From Actinomycetospora chiangmaiensis DSM 45062 (GTDB lineage: Bacteria; Actinomycetota; Actinomycetes; Mycobacteriales; Pseudonocardiaceae), in contig NZ_KB903217.1 in NCBI RefSeq assembly GCF_000379625.1, positions 823,816-887,815 of the forward strand: a DNA stretch of 64,000 nucleotides. Direction: 5' to 3'. How positions within the stretch are numbered: position 1 is the first letter of the stretch; each line of letters begins with the position of its first letter. The notes beneath the pieces were generated by a model. It saw only the letters and a program-made list of their open reading frames with translations. It did not search any database and was not told the DNA's origin. Shown here piece by piece: positions 26,508-35,089 of this stretch. The translations under genes and the position numbers were made by a program.

Positions 26508-28073
26508 ATGAGCGCAGGACCGGGTGCAGGATCCGGCAACTCGGGGGGACAGCCCGGCTGGAGCGGGCAGCCGTACGCGGCTCCGGCTCCGGGCCAGTCG
26601 CGGCAGGCGCAGTCGTCGCAACCCCAACCCGCCGTCGGCACCCCCAGCCAGCCCTTCGGCGGGGTCTCGCCCTACGGCGGCTCCTCGTGGGCCGGTGCCG
26701 GTGCGCCCGGCTCGGGGCCGGTTCCCGGCGGGCCTGGTGGCCCCGGTCCGGGCCCCGGTGGCCCCGGTGCTCCCGGCGCCGGGCAGGGCCCGTGGGGTCG
26801 GCCCGCGGCGCCGACCCCCGGGCGCGGCGTCCCGGCCTCCCAGCCGTACTCGGCGGTGACGGTGCCGGCGGCGCCCACGCCGCCACCGGCCGCGCCACCC
26901 GCGGCCCCATCGTCCTCCGCCGCGCCGTCGTCGTCCTCCGTCCCCGGCGGCGTGCCGACGGGGACCGCACGGCTCGCGGCCCTCGGCGCCGCCGGACTGG
27001 GCCTGCTCGCCTTCATCGCCACGTTCTTCACGAGCTTCGACCCGGCGGGCCTCCTGCCCGCGCTCGTCGTCGGGGGCGGACTGACCGTGGGTGCCGCGGT
27101 GCTCCCCGGCGCCCCCCGCACGGTGGTGCCGGGTGCCGTCGTCGCGGTGACCGCGGCGCTCGTGAGCCTGCAGACGCTGTCGGTCACCGACGGGTTCGAC
27201 GTGGTCGTCGTGGTGCTCGCCGTCCTCACCGCCGCGGCCGCGGTGTTCGCGGCGCTGTCCGCCACCGGTCTGCTCGGCGGCGCCACGCGTTCCCCGGCGG
27301 CGGCCGCCCCGACCGGCGGGTCCGAGCCGCAGGGCCGGTCGCCGTTCGCGGGCCAGCCGTCGGGACCGTTCGGGGTGCCGCCCGAGCAGGCCACCCAGCG
27401 GGTCCCCTCCCCGGCGGGGCCGCAGCAGCGGCCCGGGCTGCCGGGCATGCAGGGCGTGGGACAGCAGGGTCAGCAGGGTCAGCAGTCCGCGGCCGTCACG
27501 CAGGCCGCGGCGTACACCGGGCCGTCCACGGGCGGCCACGGCCAGCCCTCGATCGAGGACGCGGCCGCCCGGACGCAGGTCGTGCCGCGCACGCCGGGGC
27601 CGTCGTCGGACCCGACGTCCGCCGAGTCGGCGCCGACCCGGACGGCGTCCGAGTCGTCCGGTAGCTCGCCCTCCGGTGCCTCGCCTGCCTCGCCCTCCGG
27701 TGCCTCGCCTGCGGGTGCCACGTCGGGTGCCTCGTCGGTCGACGCCGGTCCGGCTGCGGCCTCCGCCGTCACCGACGGTCGCGCCGGTGCGTCGTCGGAA
27801 CCGGCCGGTCGCACGCCGGGGAGCGAGCCCGCCGCGTCGCGCCCGTCGTCGACCCCCGGCGCGCCGGCCGGCGGCGGCGACGTGCCGGCGACCGCGATGA
27901 TGGAGGGCACGGCCCCGACCCCGCCGTCGGCGCACACCCCGCAGCACGGCGCCGAGTCCGAGGACACCCCGCCGTCGGGTTTCCCCCGGCCGACCGGGTG
28001 GGGCGTGCCGGAACGCGGCGACGCTGCGGGGCAGCAGGGTGCCGACCGTCCCGGGGCGCACGAGTCCCGCTGA
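26508..28073 (+). CDS. DUF5336-type membrane protein with Pro/Gly-rich flanks
   Basis: A 521-residue protein. The first 145 residues are Pro/Gly/Ser/Gln-rich; four hydrophobic helices follow at about 150-260 ([19 protein letters not shown] and later stretches); the last 260 residues are again disordered, with SGASPA repeats. By position and layout it corresponds to Rv0954, the 34-kDa antigenic-protein homologue next to sucD in M. tuberculosis. Function is unknown; an envelope or divisome role is suspected in mycobacteria. AGGAGG lies 11 bases before the ATG. Confidence 0.8.
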   Translation: MSAGPGAGSGNSGGQPGWSGQPYAAPAPGQSRQAQSSQPQPAVGTPSQPFGGVSPYGGSSWAGAGAPGSGPVPGGPGGPGPGPGGPGAPGAGQGPWGRPAAPTPGRGVPASQPYSAVTVPAAPTPPPAAPPAAPSSSAAPSSSSVPGGVPTGTARLAALGAAGLGLLAFIATFFTSFDPAGLLPALVVGGGLTVGAAVLPGAPRTVVPGAVVAVTAALVSLQTLSVTDGFDVVVVVLAVLTAAAAVFAALSATGLLGGATRSPAAAAPTGGSEPQGRSPFAGQPSGPFGVPPEQATQRVPSPAGPQQRPGLPGMQGVGQQGQQGQQSAAVTQAAAYTGPSTGGHGQPSIEDAAARTQVVPRTPGPSSDPTSAESAPTRTASESSGSSPSGASPASPSGASPAGATSGASSVDAGPAAASAVTDGRAGASSEPAGRTPGSEPAASRPSSTPGAPAGGGDVPATAMMEGTAPTPPSAHTPQHGAESEDTPPSGFPRPTGWGVPERGDAAGQQGADRPGAHESR

Positions 28074-28192
28074 CGCGGGCGTTCCCACCGGCCCGAGTGG
28101 CGCCATCCTGACGTCAGGTGTCAGGAACGTGCCGGGGCGCGGACGGCGTGGCACCCCCACGTCGTCGCCCGGCCCTGGAATCGTCGCTGCGC

Positions 28193-29524
28193 GTGAGTGC
28201 TCCGGCGAAGGACGAGGCGGCGGACGCGACGCCGACCGGCGCGACCCCGGTCCCCGACGGGACGCGGCCGCGCCTCGCGGTGCTGGCGGAGGTCGCGCTC
28301 GTCCCGGTGGTGGCCGGCTACCTCGCCGTCGTCGTCCTCGCGGCGCTGATCACGGCCGCCGCGTCGGGCACGACCCCCGGCGGCGACCCGGGCCTCGGGC
28401 AGGCGCTCGGCACGGGCGTCGCGCTGTGGCTGGCGGTGCACCTCGTCCCCCTGACGGTCTCCGGCGCGCCCCTGGGGGTGCTGCCGCTCGGGGCGGCGAT
28501 CGGCGTCGGGACCCTGATCGCCCTGGTGGCCCGCCGGGGCGTGACCCGGCTGCTCACCCCGACCACCGAGGCGCACCGCTGGACGTCCTGCGCGGTCCCG
28601 GTCGTCGCGGCCACCGCCGCCGTGCACGCCGCGGGCGGGGTCCTCGCCGCCGCCCTGCTCACCCCGGACTCCGCCGCCGTCCCGGCCGACGCGTCGCCCG
28701 CGACGGCGGGTGTCGTCGCCGGGCTGCTCGCGGCGGTCGCGGCCGGGGCGGGGGTGGTCGGCCCCTGCGGACTCGCCGCACGGGTCGCGGCCCTGCCGGG
28801 CTGGCTGCGGCGTGGGCTGCGCACTGGGCTCGCCGCGACGGTGGCCCTCGTCGCCACCGGGGCGGCCCTGCTGCTGATCGTCCTGCTCGCCCACGCCGAG
28901 GCGGTCGCGGCCGTGTTCACCGCGGTCGCCCCCGAGGCGGGCAGCGGCGCCGGGCTGTGGCTGCTCGACGTCGCCTACCTGCCCAACGCCGTCGTCGCGG
29001 CCGTCTCCTGGGTGCTCGGCCCCGGGTACGCGGTCGGCACGGTGAGCGCGGCCCCGACGGGGGCGACCGTGGGCCTCGTGCCGCCGTTCCCGCTGGCCGC
29101 GCTGCTCCCGGCCGACGCCCCCGCGAGCTGGACGGGCCTGGTGTTCGCGCTGCCGCTCGCCGTCGGGAGCCTCGTCGGCTGGACCCTCGCGCCCTCGGAC
29201 CCGGACACCGCGACCCGGCTGCGCTCGGTCGGCGTCGCCGCCGGGACCGCCGGGCTGCTGCTCGCGGTCGCGGCCCTGCTCGCGGGGGGCCGGCTGGGGA
29301 CCGGCCCGTTCGACCCCGTCGTCGTGCCCGCGGCGTGGGTCCTGCTCGCCGGGGTCGCGTGGGTCGGGCTGCCCGGCGCCGTGATCGCGGTCCTCGCCGC
29401 GCCGGTCCCGGCCCGGGCGACGTCGTCGGCCGCGCCCGCACCCGTCGTCGGGGACGAGGACGAGGACGCGGCCGACGAGGAGCGTGTCGAGCCCGACACG
29501 CCGGAGGAACCCGAGCAGGGCTAG
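28193..29524 (+). CDS. PerM-like (DUF6350) integral membrane protein
   Basis: A 443-residue protein with about nine to ten transmembrane helices, cytosolic N terminus, and an acidic C-terminal tail (DEDEDAADEERVEPDTPEEP). The family stretch LWLLDVAYLPNAVVAAVSWVLGPGYAVG is well kept. Matches Rv0955 (PerM) by position; PerM supports cell division and persistence in M. tuberculosis. GTG 28193 is taken as start because homology begins soon after; the longer open frame upstream is arginine-rich and unlike a signal. No clear ribosome site decides this. Confidence 0.85.
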   Translation: MSAPAKDEAADATPTGATPVPDGTRPRLAVLAEVALVPVVAGYLAVVVLAALITAAASGTTPGGDPGLGQALGTGVALWLAVHLVPLTVSGAPLGVLPLGAAIGVGTLIALVARRGVTRLLTPTTEAHRWTSCAVPVVAATAAVHAAGGVLAAALLTPDSAAVPADASPATAGVVAGLLAAVAAGAGVVGPCGLAARVAALPGWLRRGLRTGLAATVALVATGAALLLIVLLAHAEAVAAVFTAVAPEAGSGAGLWLLDVAYLPNAVVAAVSWVLGPGYAVGTVSAAPTGATVGLVPPFPLAALLPADAPASWTGLVFALPLAVGSLVGWTLAPSDPDTATRLRSVGVAAGTAGLLLAVAALLAGGRLGTGPFDPVVVPAAWVLLAGVAWVGLPGAVIAVLAAPVPARATSSAAPAPVVGDEDEDAADEERVEPDTPEEPEQG

Positions 29525-29564
29525 GCTGGTCGCGAGGATCGTCGAGACGCCGGAGCCCAGGTCT

Positions 29565-30218
29565 GTGCACGGCGGCAGGGAGTCCCCGCTGAGCACGCAC
29601 CACCGCCCCGAGCGTCCCGGGCCCGCCCGCGTCGTGGTGCTCGCGTCCGGCTCCGGCAGCCTGTTGCAGGCGCTGCTCGACGAGTCCGCGGCCTGCGGCA
29701 TCGAGGTCGTCGCGGTGGTCTGCGACCGCACCGGCATCGCCGCCCTGGACCGGGCGCGGGCCGCGGGGAGCGAGGCCGTCGTCGTGAAGGTCTCGGACCA
29801 TCCCGACCGCGCCGCCTGGGACGCCGCCCTGGCCGACACCGTGGCCGGGTTCGCCCCGGACCTCGTGGTCTCGGCCGGGTTCATGAAGGTCCTCGGCCCG
29901 GCCTTCCTCGCCCGCTTCGGCGGACGCACGATCAACACCCACCCCGCGCTGCTGCCCGCCTTCCCCGGCGCGCACGGCGTCCGCGACGCGCTCGCGTACG
30001 GGGTGAAGGTGACCGGTGCCACGGTCCACCTCGTCGACGACGGCGTGGACACCGGCCCGGTACTGGCCCAGGAGGCCGTCGTCGTCGACCCGGACGACAC
30101 CGAGGAGACGCTGCACGAGCGGATCAAGGTCGTGGAGCGCCGCATGCTCGTCGAGACCGTCGCGGTGCTGGTGCGCCACGGCGCCACCACCACCGGACGG
30201 ACAGTGAGGATCCCGTGA
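29565..30218 (+). CDS. purN: Phosphoribosylglycinamide formyltransferase
   Basis: A 217-residue enzyme transferring the formyl group of 10-formyl-THF to GAR in purine synthesis. Core [19 protein letters not shown] binds phosphate, and [12 protein letters not shown] plus [15 protein letters not shown] carry the catalytic Asn, His and Asp. GTG 29565 gives normal length; a CTG at 29589, better spaced from AGGGAG, is an alternative. A TAGGCT hexamer at 29522-29527, overlapping the end of the perM-like gene, is a probable -10. Overlaps purH by 4 bases. Formyl-THF can come from FolD, encoded 12 kb on. Confidence 0.95.
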   Translation: MHGGRESPLSTHHRPERPGPARVVVLASGSGSLLQALLDESAACGIEVVAVVCDRTGIAALDRARAAGSEAVVVKVSDHPDRAAWDAALADTVAGFAPDLVVSAGFMKVLGPAFLARFGGRTINTHPALLPAFPGAHGVRDALAYGVKVTGATVHLVDDGVDTGPVLAQEAVVVDPDDTEETLHERIKVVERRMLVETVAVLVRHGATTTGRTVRIP

Positions 30219-31777
30219 GCGACACCGAAGGCCGTCGTCAGATCCGGCGCGCGCTGGTCAGCGTGTTCGACAAGGCCGGACTGCTCGACCTCGCCACCGG
30301 CCTGCACGCCGCCGGCGTCGAGGTCGTCTCCACCGGCTCCACCGCCTCGCGCATCGCCGACGCCGGGGTGCCGGTCACGCGGGTCGAGGAGCTCACCGGC
30401 TTCCCGGAGTGCCTCGACGGGCGGGTGAAGACGCTGCACCCGCGCGTGCACGCGGGCCTGCTGGCCGACTCGCGGCTGCCCGATCACGTCCGCCAGCTCT
30501 CCGAGCTCGGCATCGCGCCGTTCGACCTGCTGGTGGTCAACCTCTACCCGTTCACCCGGACCGTGGCGTCCGGCGCCTCGCCCGACGACTGCGTCGAGCA
30601 GATCGACATCGGCGGTCCCGCGATGATCCGGGCGGCCGCGAAGAACCACGAGACGATGACGGTGGTCACCGACCCGTCGCGCTACTCCTGGGTGCTCGAG
30701 CAGGCCAAGAACGGCGGCGTCACGCTCACCGATCGGCGCGCGCTCGCGGCCGAGGCGTTCCGGCACACCGCGTCCTACGACGTCGCGGTCGCCACGTGGA
30801 TGGGGTCGGTCCTGGCGCCCTCCGACGGCTTCGGGGACTGGATCGGCTCGACCGGGCGGCTGCGCCAGACGCTGCGCTACGGCGAGAACCCGCACCAGGC
30901 CGCCGCGCTCTACGGCGAGCCGGGCGACGCCTCGGGCCTCGCCGGCGCGACGCAGCTGCACGGCAAGGAGATGTCCTACAACAACTACGTCGACGCCGAC
31001 GCGGCGTGGCGGGCCGCGCACGACCACGGCGACGACCAGGTCTGCGTGGCCATCATCAAGCACGCCAACCCGTGCGGGATCGCCGTGGGGACCGACGTCG
31101 CGGGCGTGCACGCACGCGCCCACGCGTGCGACCCGACGTCGGCGTTCGGCGGCGTGATCGCGGTGAACGCCGAGGTCACGGTCGCGGCGGCGGAGCAGAT
31201 CGCGGAGATCTTCACCGAGGTCGTCGTGGCGCCGTCCTACGCCGAGGGCGCGGTCGACGTCCTCGCCCGCAAGAAGAACATCCGGGTCCTGACGGCGGAG
31301 TGGTCCCCGGCGACCGTCGAGCAGCGGCCGATCTCCGGCGGCGTGCTCGTGCAGCAGCGCGACGCGGTCGACGCGCCGGGGGACGACCCGTCGTCGTGGA
31401 CCCTCGCGACCGGCACCGCGGTGTCGGACGCCGTGCTCGCGGACCTCACGTTCGCGTGGCGGGCCTGCCGCGCGGTGAAGTCGAACGCGATCCTGCTGGC
31501 CCACGACGGCGCGACCGTCGGGGTCGGGATGGGTCAGGTCAACCGGGTCGACTCGGCGCGGCTCGCCGTCGCGCGGGCCGGGGACCGGGTGCGCGGGTCC
31601 GTCGCGGCCTCGGACGCGTTCTTCCCGTTCCCGGACGGCTTCGAGGTGCTCGCCGAGGCCGGCGTCGCCGCGGTGGTGCAGCCGGGCGGGTCGGTGCGCG
31701 ACGCGCAGACGATCGAGGCGGCGGAGAAGGCCGGCGTCGCGATGTACCTGACGGGGACGCGGCACTTCGCGCACTAG
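30215..31777 (+). CDS. purH: Bifunctional AICAR transformylase/IMP cyclohydrolase
   Basis: A 520-residue enzyme for the last two steps to IMP. The N-terminal MGS-like cyclohydrolase part starts [18 protein letters not shown] and includes [13 protein letters not shown]. The transformylase part has [26 protein letters not shown] (catalytic Lys-His) and the C-terminal [18 protein letters not shown]. Normal length. Its GTG start overlaps the purN stop, so the two are made together. A long inverted repeat follows 16 bases after the stop. Confidence 0.97.
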   Translation: MSDTEGRRQIRRALVSVFDKAGLLDLATGLHAAGVEVVSTGSTASRIADAGVPVTRVEELTGFPECLDGRVKTLHPRVHAGLLADSRLPDHVRQLSELGIAPFDLLVVNLYPFTRTVASGASPDDCVEQIDIGGPAMIRAAAKNHETMTVVTDPSRYSWVLEQAKNGGVTLTDRRALAAEAFRHTASYDVAVATWMGSVLAPSDGFGDWIGSTGRLRQTLRYGENPHQAAALYGEPGDASGLAGATQLHGKEMSYNNYVDADAAWRAAHDHGDDQVCVAIIKHANPCGIAVGTDVAGVHARAHACDPTSAFGGVIAVNAEVTVAAAEQIAEIFTEVVVAPSYAEGAVDVLARKKNIRVLTAEWSPATVEQRPISGGVLVQQRDAVDAPGDDPSSWTLATGTAVSDAVLADLTFAWRACRAVKSNAILLAHDGATVGVGMGQVNRVDSARLAVARAGDRVRGSVAASDAFFPFPDGFEVLAEAGVAAVVQPGGSVRDAQTIEAAEKAGVAMYLTGTRHFAH

Positions 31778-31793
31778 GAGGTGGGCCTCCGGC

Positions 31794-31839
31794 CCCGTGA
31801 GTACTTCTCCGTGTCCTGACACGGAGGAGTACTCACGGG
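31794..31839 (+). terminator. 21-bp inverted repeat after purH
   Basis: CCCGTGAGTACTTCTCCGTGT and ACACGGAGGAGTACTCACGGG pair at 20 of 21 positions around the tetraloop CCTG. It begins 16 bases after the purH stop. No T-run. Its inner arm ends (GTGAG...CTCAC) match those of the repeat at 2255-2294, although the rest differs. Confidence 0.7.
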
Positions 31840-31958
31840 CAGCCTGTGCGCCTGCTGAAGGTTCCCGACGGCGGGTGGTGCCGGTCGCGGGTCCGGCGCG
31901 AGTCTCCGGGTGCGGCACGTCGACGTCCGACGTGCCGGCCCACGACCCGGAGGAGACC

Positions 31959-32399
31959 GTGACCGAGCCGTACGACCCCGAGGAGACCCCGACCCCCACC
32001 TCGTCCTCGGGGAGCGGGGAGTGGTCGACCTCGCCCGCGGACCCGCCGACCGAGCCGGGGTGGGCGCGGTCGGAGGCCCCGCCGACCCCGTCGGACGAGC
32101 CGTCCGCGGGGCCGTCGTCGGCGTCGTCCGCGGAGCCGGTCGGGCCGCCGCGGCGGTCCTGGTGGCGCTCGCCGCGGGTGCGGGCCGGGGCGGTGGGGAC
32201 GCTCGCCGCGCTCGTGCTGCTCGGCGGCGGGTTCGGGGCGGGTTACGCCGTGGCCGACGCCTCGGCGCCCGCCACCACACCCGCCGCCACGCACGCCGCG
32301 GCGACGGCGAAGGGCCACCCGAGGAAGGGTGCCGCGGGCGCGCGGAAGCGGCAGCAGCAGGCACAGCAGGGGCAGCAGGGGGCGGGCCCCACGATCTGA
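31959..32399 (+). CDS. Single-pass membrane protein, unknown function
   Basis: A 146-residue protein from GTG 31959, chosen for AGGAGA just upstream. An acidic Pro/Ser/Glu-rich cytosolic part (about 80 residues), one helix (RAGAVGTLAALVLLGGGFGAGYA) and a basic, Gln-rich tail (RKRQQQAQQGQQ). No family recognised. It lies alone between purH and the SOS box of imuA; its stop is 66 bases before that box. Confidence 0.65.
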   Translation: MTEPYDPEETPTPTSSSGSGEWSTSPADPPTEPGWARSEAPPTPSDEPSAGPSSASSAEPVGPPRRSWWRSPRVRAGAVGTLAALVLLGGGFGAGYAVADASAPATTPAATHAAATAKGHPRKGAAGARKRQQQAQQGQQGAGPTI

Positions 32400-32465
32400 G
32401 TGACGTCGTCCGTGTCGTCCCGCGTCGTGGCGGACTGTCGGGGGGCTGGGTTACCGTTCTCCTCG

Positions 32466-32481
32466 TTCGAACAGGTGTTCG
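32466..32481. promoter_or_regulatory. LexA-binding SOS box of imuA-imuB
   Basis: TCGAACAGGTGTTCGA matches the actinobacterial SOS box TCGAAC(N4)GTTCGA with perfect hexamer arms. It ends 16 bases before the imuA start. The identical 16-mer precedes dnaE2, so LexA should repress all three genes until DNA damage. Confidence 0.95.
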
Positions 32482-32497
32482 ATGATCAGGAGGGTCC

Positions 32498-33301
32498 ATG
32501 TCGCTCGCGCACGATGCGCTCGCCGGCCGGGTCGCGGAGCTGGGGCTCGTCCGGGCCTCGGAGCTGCCCGCGCGGGGTGCCCGGGCGGCAGCCTCGCACA
32601 CCCGGCCGACACGGGTCCCGACGCCGGGTCCGGCGTCACCCGGACCGGAGCCCTCGCCCCCGGAGCCCGCGCACGATCCCGAGCAGGCGCTGCTGCCGGT
32701 GCCGGGGCCGCTCGCGGGTCTCCTCCCGTGGGGTGGATTGCGGCGCGGGTCGACGGTGTCGGTGCACGGATCGACCGCCCTGCTGCTCGCGCTCGTGGCG
32801 CAGGCCTCGCGGGCGGGGTCCTGGTGTGCGCTGGTCGGGTTGCCGGGGGTCGGGATGGCCGCCGCGCACGAGGCGGGGCTCGACCTCGCCCGCACGGCCC
32901 TCGTCCCGCGGCCCGGCCCGCGTCCGGCGACGGTGGTGGCGGCGCTGGTCGACGGGGTGGACGTCGTCGTGCTCGGCGGCGCGTCGGCGTGGCGGGCGGG
33001 AGATCGGCAGCGGCTCGCCGCGCGGGTCCGGCAGAAGGGTGCCGTGCTCGTCCCGGTCGGGGCGTGGCCGGGCGCGGACGTCGAGCTGCACGCCGGCGGC
33101 GGCACCTGGTCGGGGCTGCTGGGCGACGGCGCCGGCCGGTTGCGGTCCCGGCGGGTGCACCTGCGCTGTGCCGCCCGCGGGCGGGCGCGCGACGTGCTCT
33201 CCGACGTGCTCCTCCCGGGTCCCGACGGCGGGTGTGCCCCGGTCGCCGACGACGGGAGCGGTTCGGTCGAGGTGGATCCCGCGCCGGCGAGGACGGGGTG
33301 A
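32498..33301 (+). CDS. imuA': ImuA' mutasome accessory protein
   Basis: A 267-residue RecA/SulA-like protein, equivalent to mycobacterial Rv3395c. The RecA-fold core runs from about residue 66 (GPLAGLLPWGGLRRGSTVSV) to 200. The phosphate loop is degenerate: GSTALLLALVAQ occupies the place of a Walker A motif, so ATP binding is doubtful. In M. smegmatis, ImuA' links ImuB and RecA and is needed for damage-induced mutagenesis. AGGAGG lies 6 bases before ATG 32498, and an SOS box 16 bases before it. Overlaps imuB by 4 bases (GTGA). Confidence 0.9.
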   Translation: MSLAHDALAGRVAELGLVRASELPARGARAAASHTRPTRVPTPGPASPGPEPSPPEPAHDPEQALLPVPGPLAGLLPWGGLRRGSTVSVHGSTALLLALVAQASRAGSWCALVGLPGVGMAAAHEAGLDLARTALVPRPGPRPATVVAALVDGVDVVVLGGASAWRAGDRQRLAARVRQKGAVLVPVGAWPGADVELHAGGGTWSGLLGDGAGRLRSRRVHLRCAARGRARDVLSDVLLPGPDGGCAPVADDGSGSVEVDPAPARTG

Positions 33302-34986
33302 GCGCGGGGGACGGGGCCGGGACACCGTTGCGGGTCGTCGCGTTGTGGTGCCCGGACTGGCCGGTGGTGGCGGCGTGCGCGGAGTCGGGCATCCCGGCCG
33401 ACCGCCCGGCGGCCGTGCTGGTCGGTCACCGGGTGGTGGCCTGCTCGGCGACGGCCCGGGCCCAGGGAATCCGACGCGGGCTGCGTCGCCGCGAGGCGCA
33501 GGCCCGCTGCCCCGACCTGGCGGTGCTCGGGCGGGACGCCGACCGTGACGCGCGGGCGTTCGAGACGGTCGCCGCGGCGGTGGAGGAGCTCACCCCCGGC
33601 GTCGAGGTGATCCGGCCGGGGCTGGTGGTCCTCGCCGCGCGGGGCCCGGCCCGGTACTTCGGGGGCGAGGAGGTGGTGGCCGAGCGCCTGGTCGACCACG
33701 TCGCCGCGCGGGCGCGGGTGGAGTGCCAGGTCGGGGTGGCCGACGGCGTGTTCGCCGCCTCCCTCGCCGCCCGCCGCAGCGTGATCGTGCCGCCCGGGGG
33801 GTCGCGGGCGTTCCTCGCGCCGCGCCCGGTCGTCGAGCTGGAGCTGGAGCCGGGGGTGGAGCCGGACACCGCGGGGGCCGACGTCCCGGCGACCACCGCG
33901 CGCACCGAGCTGATCGGCCTGCTGCGCCGCCTCGGGCTGACCACGCTGGGGGCCTTCGCCGAGCTCCCGGCCGTCGACGTCGCCTCCCGGTTCGACGCCG
34001 CCGCGGTGCGCGCGCACCGGTTGGCCCGCGGGCTGGACGAACGCCCGCCGACCCGTCGCCGGGTGCCCGACGAGCTGACCGTCGAGGTCCCGCTCGACCC
34101 GCCGGTCGACCGGGTGGACGCCGCCGCGTTCGCCTCGCGCGCCCTCGCCGAGCGGCTGCACCACGTGCTCGGCGAGGCCGGACTGGCCTGCACCCGGCTC
34201 GGGGTGCAGGCCCGCACCGTCGGCGGGGACGAGCTGGCCCGCACCTGGCGCTGCGCCGAGCCGCTCACCCCGACGGCCACCGCGGACCGGGTGCGCTGGC
34301 AGCTCGAGGGGTGGCTGTCACGGCGGGCGGGGTCGGGTCGCAGCGGGGACGGGCTCGCGGTGCTGCGACTGGTGCCGGAGGAGGTCGTCGACGCCGGGCG
34401 GCTCCAGCTCGGGCTCTGGGGCGAGACCGGGGCGGCCGACGAGCGCGCCGGCCGGGCCCTGGTGCGCGTGCAGGGGTTGCTCGGGCCGGAGGAGGTGCTC
34501 ACCGGCGTGCCCGGCGGGGGACGGGGCCCCGGCGAGCGCATCCGCGCCGTGCCGTGGGGCGACGAGCGCATCCCCGCGCTCGACCCCGAGGCGCCCTGGC
34601 CGGGGACGCTCCCGGCCCCCTCGCCGTCGACGGTGCCGCCCGAGCCCGCGCCGGCCCGGGTGCTCGACGCGGCCGGTCGCCCGGTGCGGGCCGCCCCGCG
34701 CGGCCGGCTGACCGGGCCGCCGGCGTTCATCGGGATCGGCGACGGCGAGTGCGCCCCGGTGCGGGCCTGGGGCGGGCCGTGGCCCGAGGAGGGGCGGTGG
34801 TGGGACCCGGCGGCCCCCGCCGGGTGCCTGCGGATCCAGGTCGTGTGCGTGCAGGACGACTCCGACCCCGATCCGGCGGCCGACCTCGCGCCCGATCCCG
34901 TCGCCTCCTCGGCCGACGCCGCCGGGCTGGCACTGCTGCTCGTGCTGCGCGGCGACCGGTGGGCCGTCGAGGGGATCTACGACTGA
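33298..34986 (+). CDS. imuB: ImuB, catalytically inactive Y-family polymerase homologue
   Basis: A 562-residue Y-family fold protein. The N-terminal active-site segment, normally DMDAFFASVE, reads VVALWCPDWPVVAACAE, and the SIDE motif is replaced by RPGLVVLAARGPARY. The catalytic acids are therefore missing, as in mycobacterial ImuB. A QLGLWG stretch at about residue 365 fits the QLPLWG beta-clamp-binding motif. It serves as the hub that brings ImuA' and DnaE2 to the clamp. GTG 33298 overlaps the imuA' stop. It is in the same SOS-controlled transcript. Confidence 0.92.
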   Translation: MSAGDGAGTPLRVVALWCPDWPVVAACAESGIPADRPAAVLVGHRVVACSATARAQGIRRGLRRREAQARCPDLAVLGRDADRDARAFETVAAAVEELTPGVEVIRPGLVVLAARGPARYFGGEEVVAERLVDHVAARARVECQVGVADGVFAASLAARRSVIVPPGGSRAFLAPRPVVELELEPGVEPDTAGADVPATTARTELIGLLRRLGLTTLGAFAELPAVDVASRFDAAAVRAHRLARGLDERPPTRRRVPDELTVEVPLDPPVDRVDAAAFASRALAERLHHVLGEAGLACTRLGVQARTVGGDELARTWRCAEPLTPTATADRVRWQLEGWLSRRAGSGRSGDGLAVLRLVPEEVVDAGRLQLGLWGETGAADERAGRALVRVQGLLGPEEVLTGVPGGGRGPGERIRAVPWGDERIPALDPEAPWPGTLPAPSPSTVPPEPAPARVLDAAGRPVRAAPRGRLTGPPAFIGIGDGECAPVRAWGGPWPEEGRWWDPAAPAGCLRIQVVCVQDDSDPDPAADLAPDPVASSADAAGLALLLVLRGDRWAVEGIYD

Positions 34987-35050
34987 CCGGCGCGCCCGGA
35001 TCCGGTGAAGGCCCGGCACGCTGTCGGACCCTCCCGCTACAGTCGAAGCA

Positions 35051-35066
35051 TCGAACAGGTGTTCGA
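35051..35066. promoter_or_regulatory. LexA-binding SOS box of dnaE2
   Basis: TCGAACAGGTGTTCGA, identical to the box before imuA. It lies between imuB (stop at 34986) and dnaE2, ending 23 bases before the dnaE2 ATG, so dnaE2 has its own damage-inducible promoter in addition to any read-through from imuB. Confidence 0.95.
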
Positions 35067-35089
35067 TCGGAGAGGTGGGAGGCCGGGGA

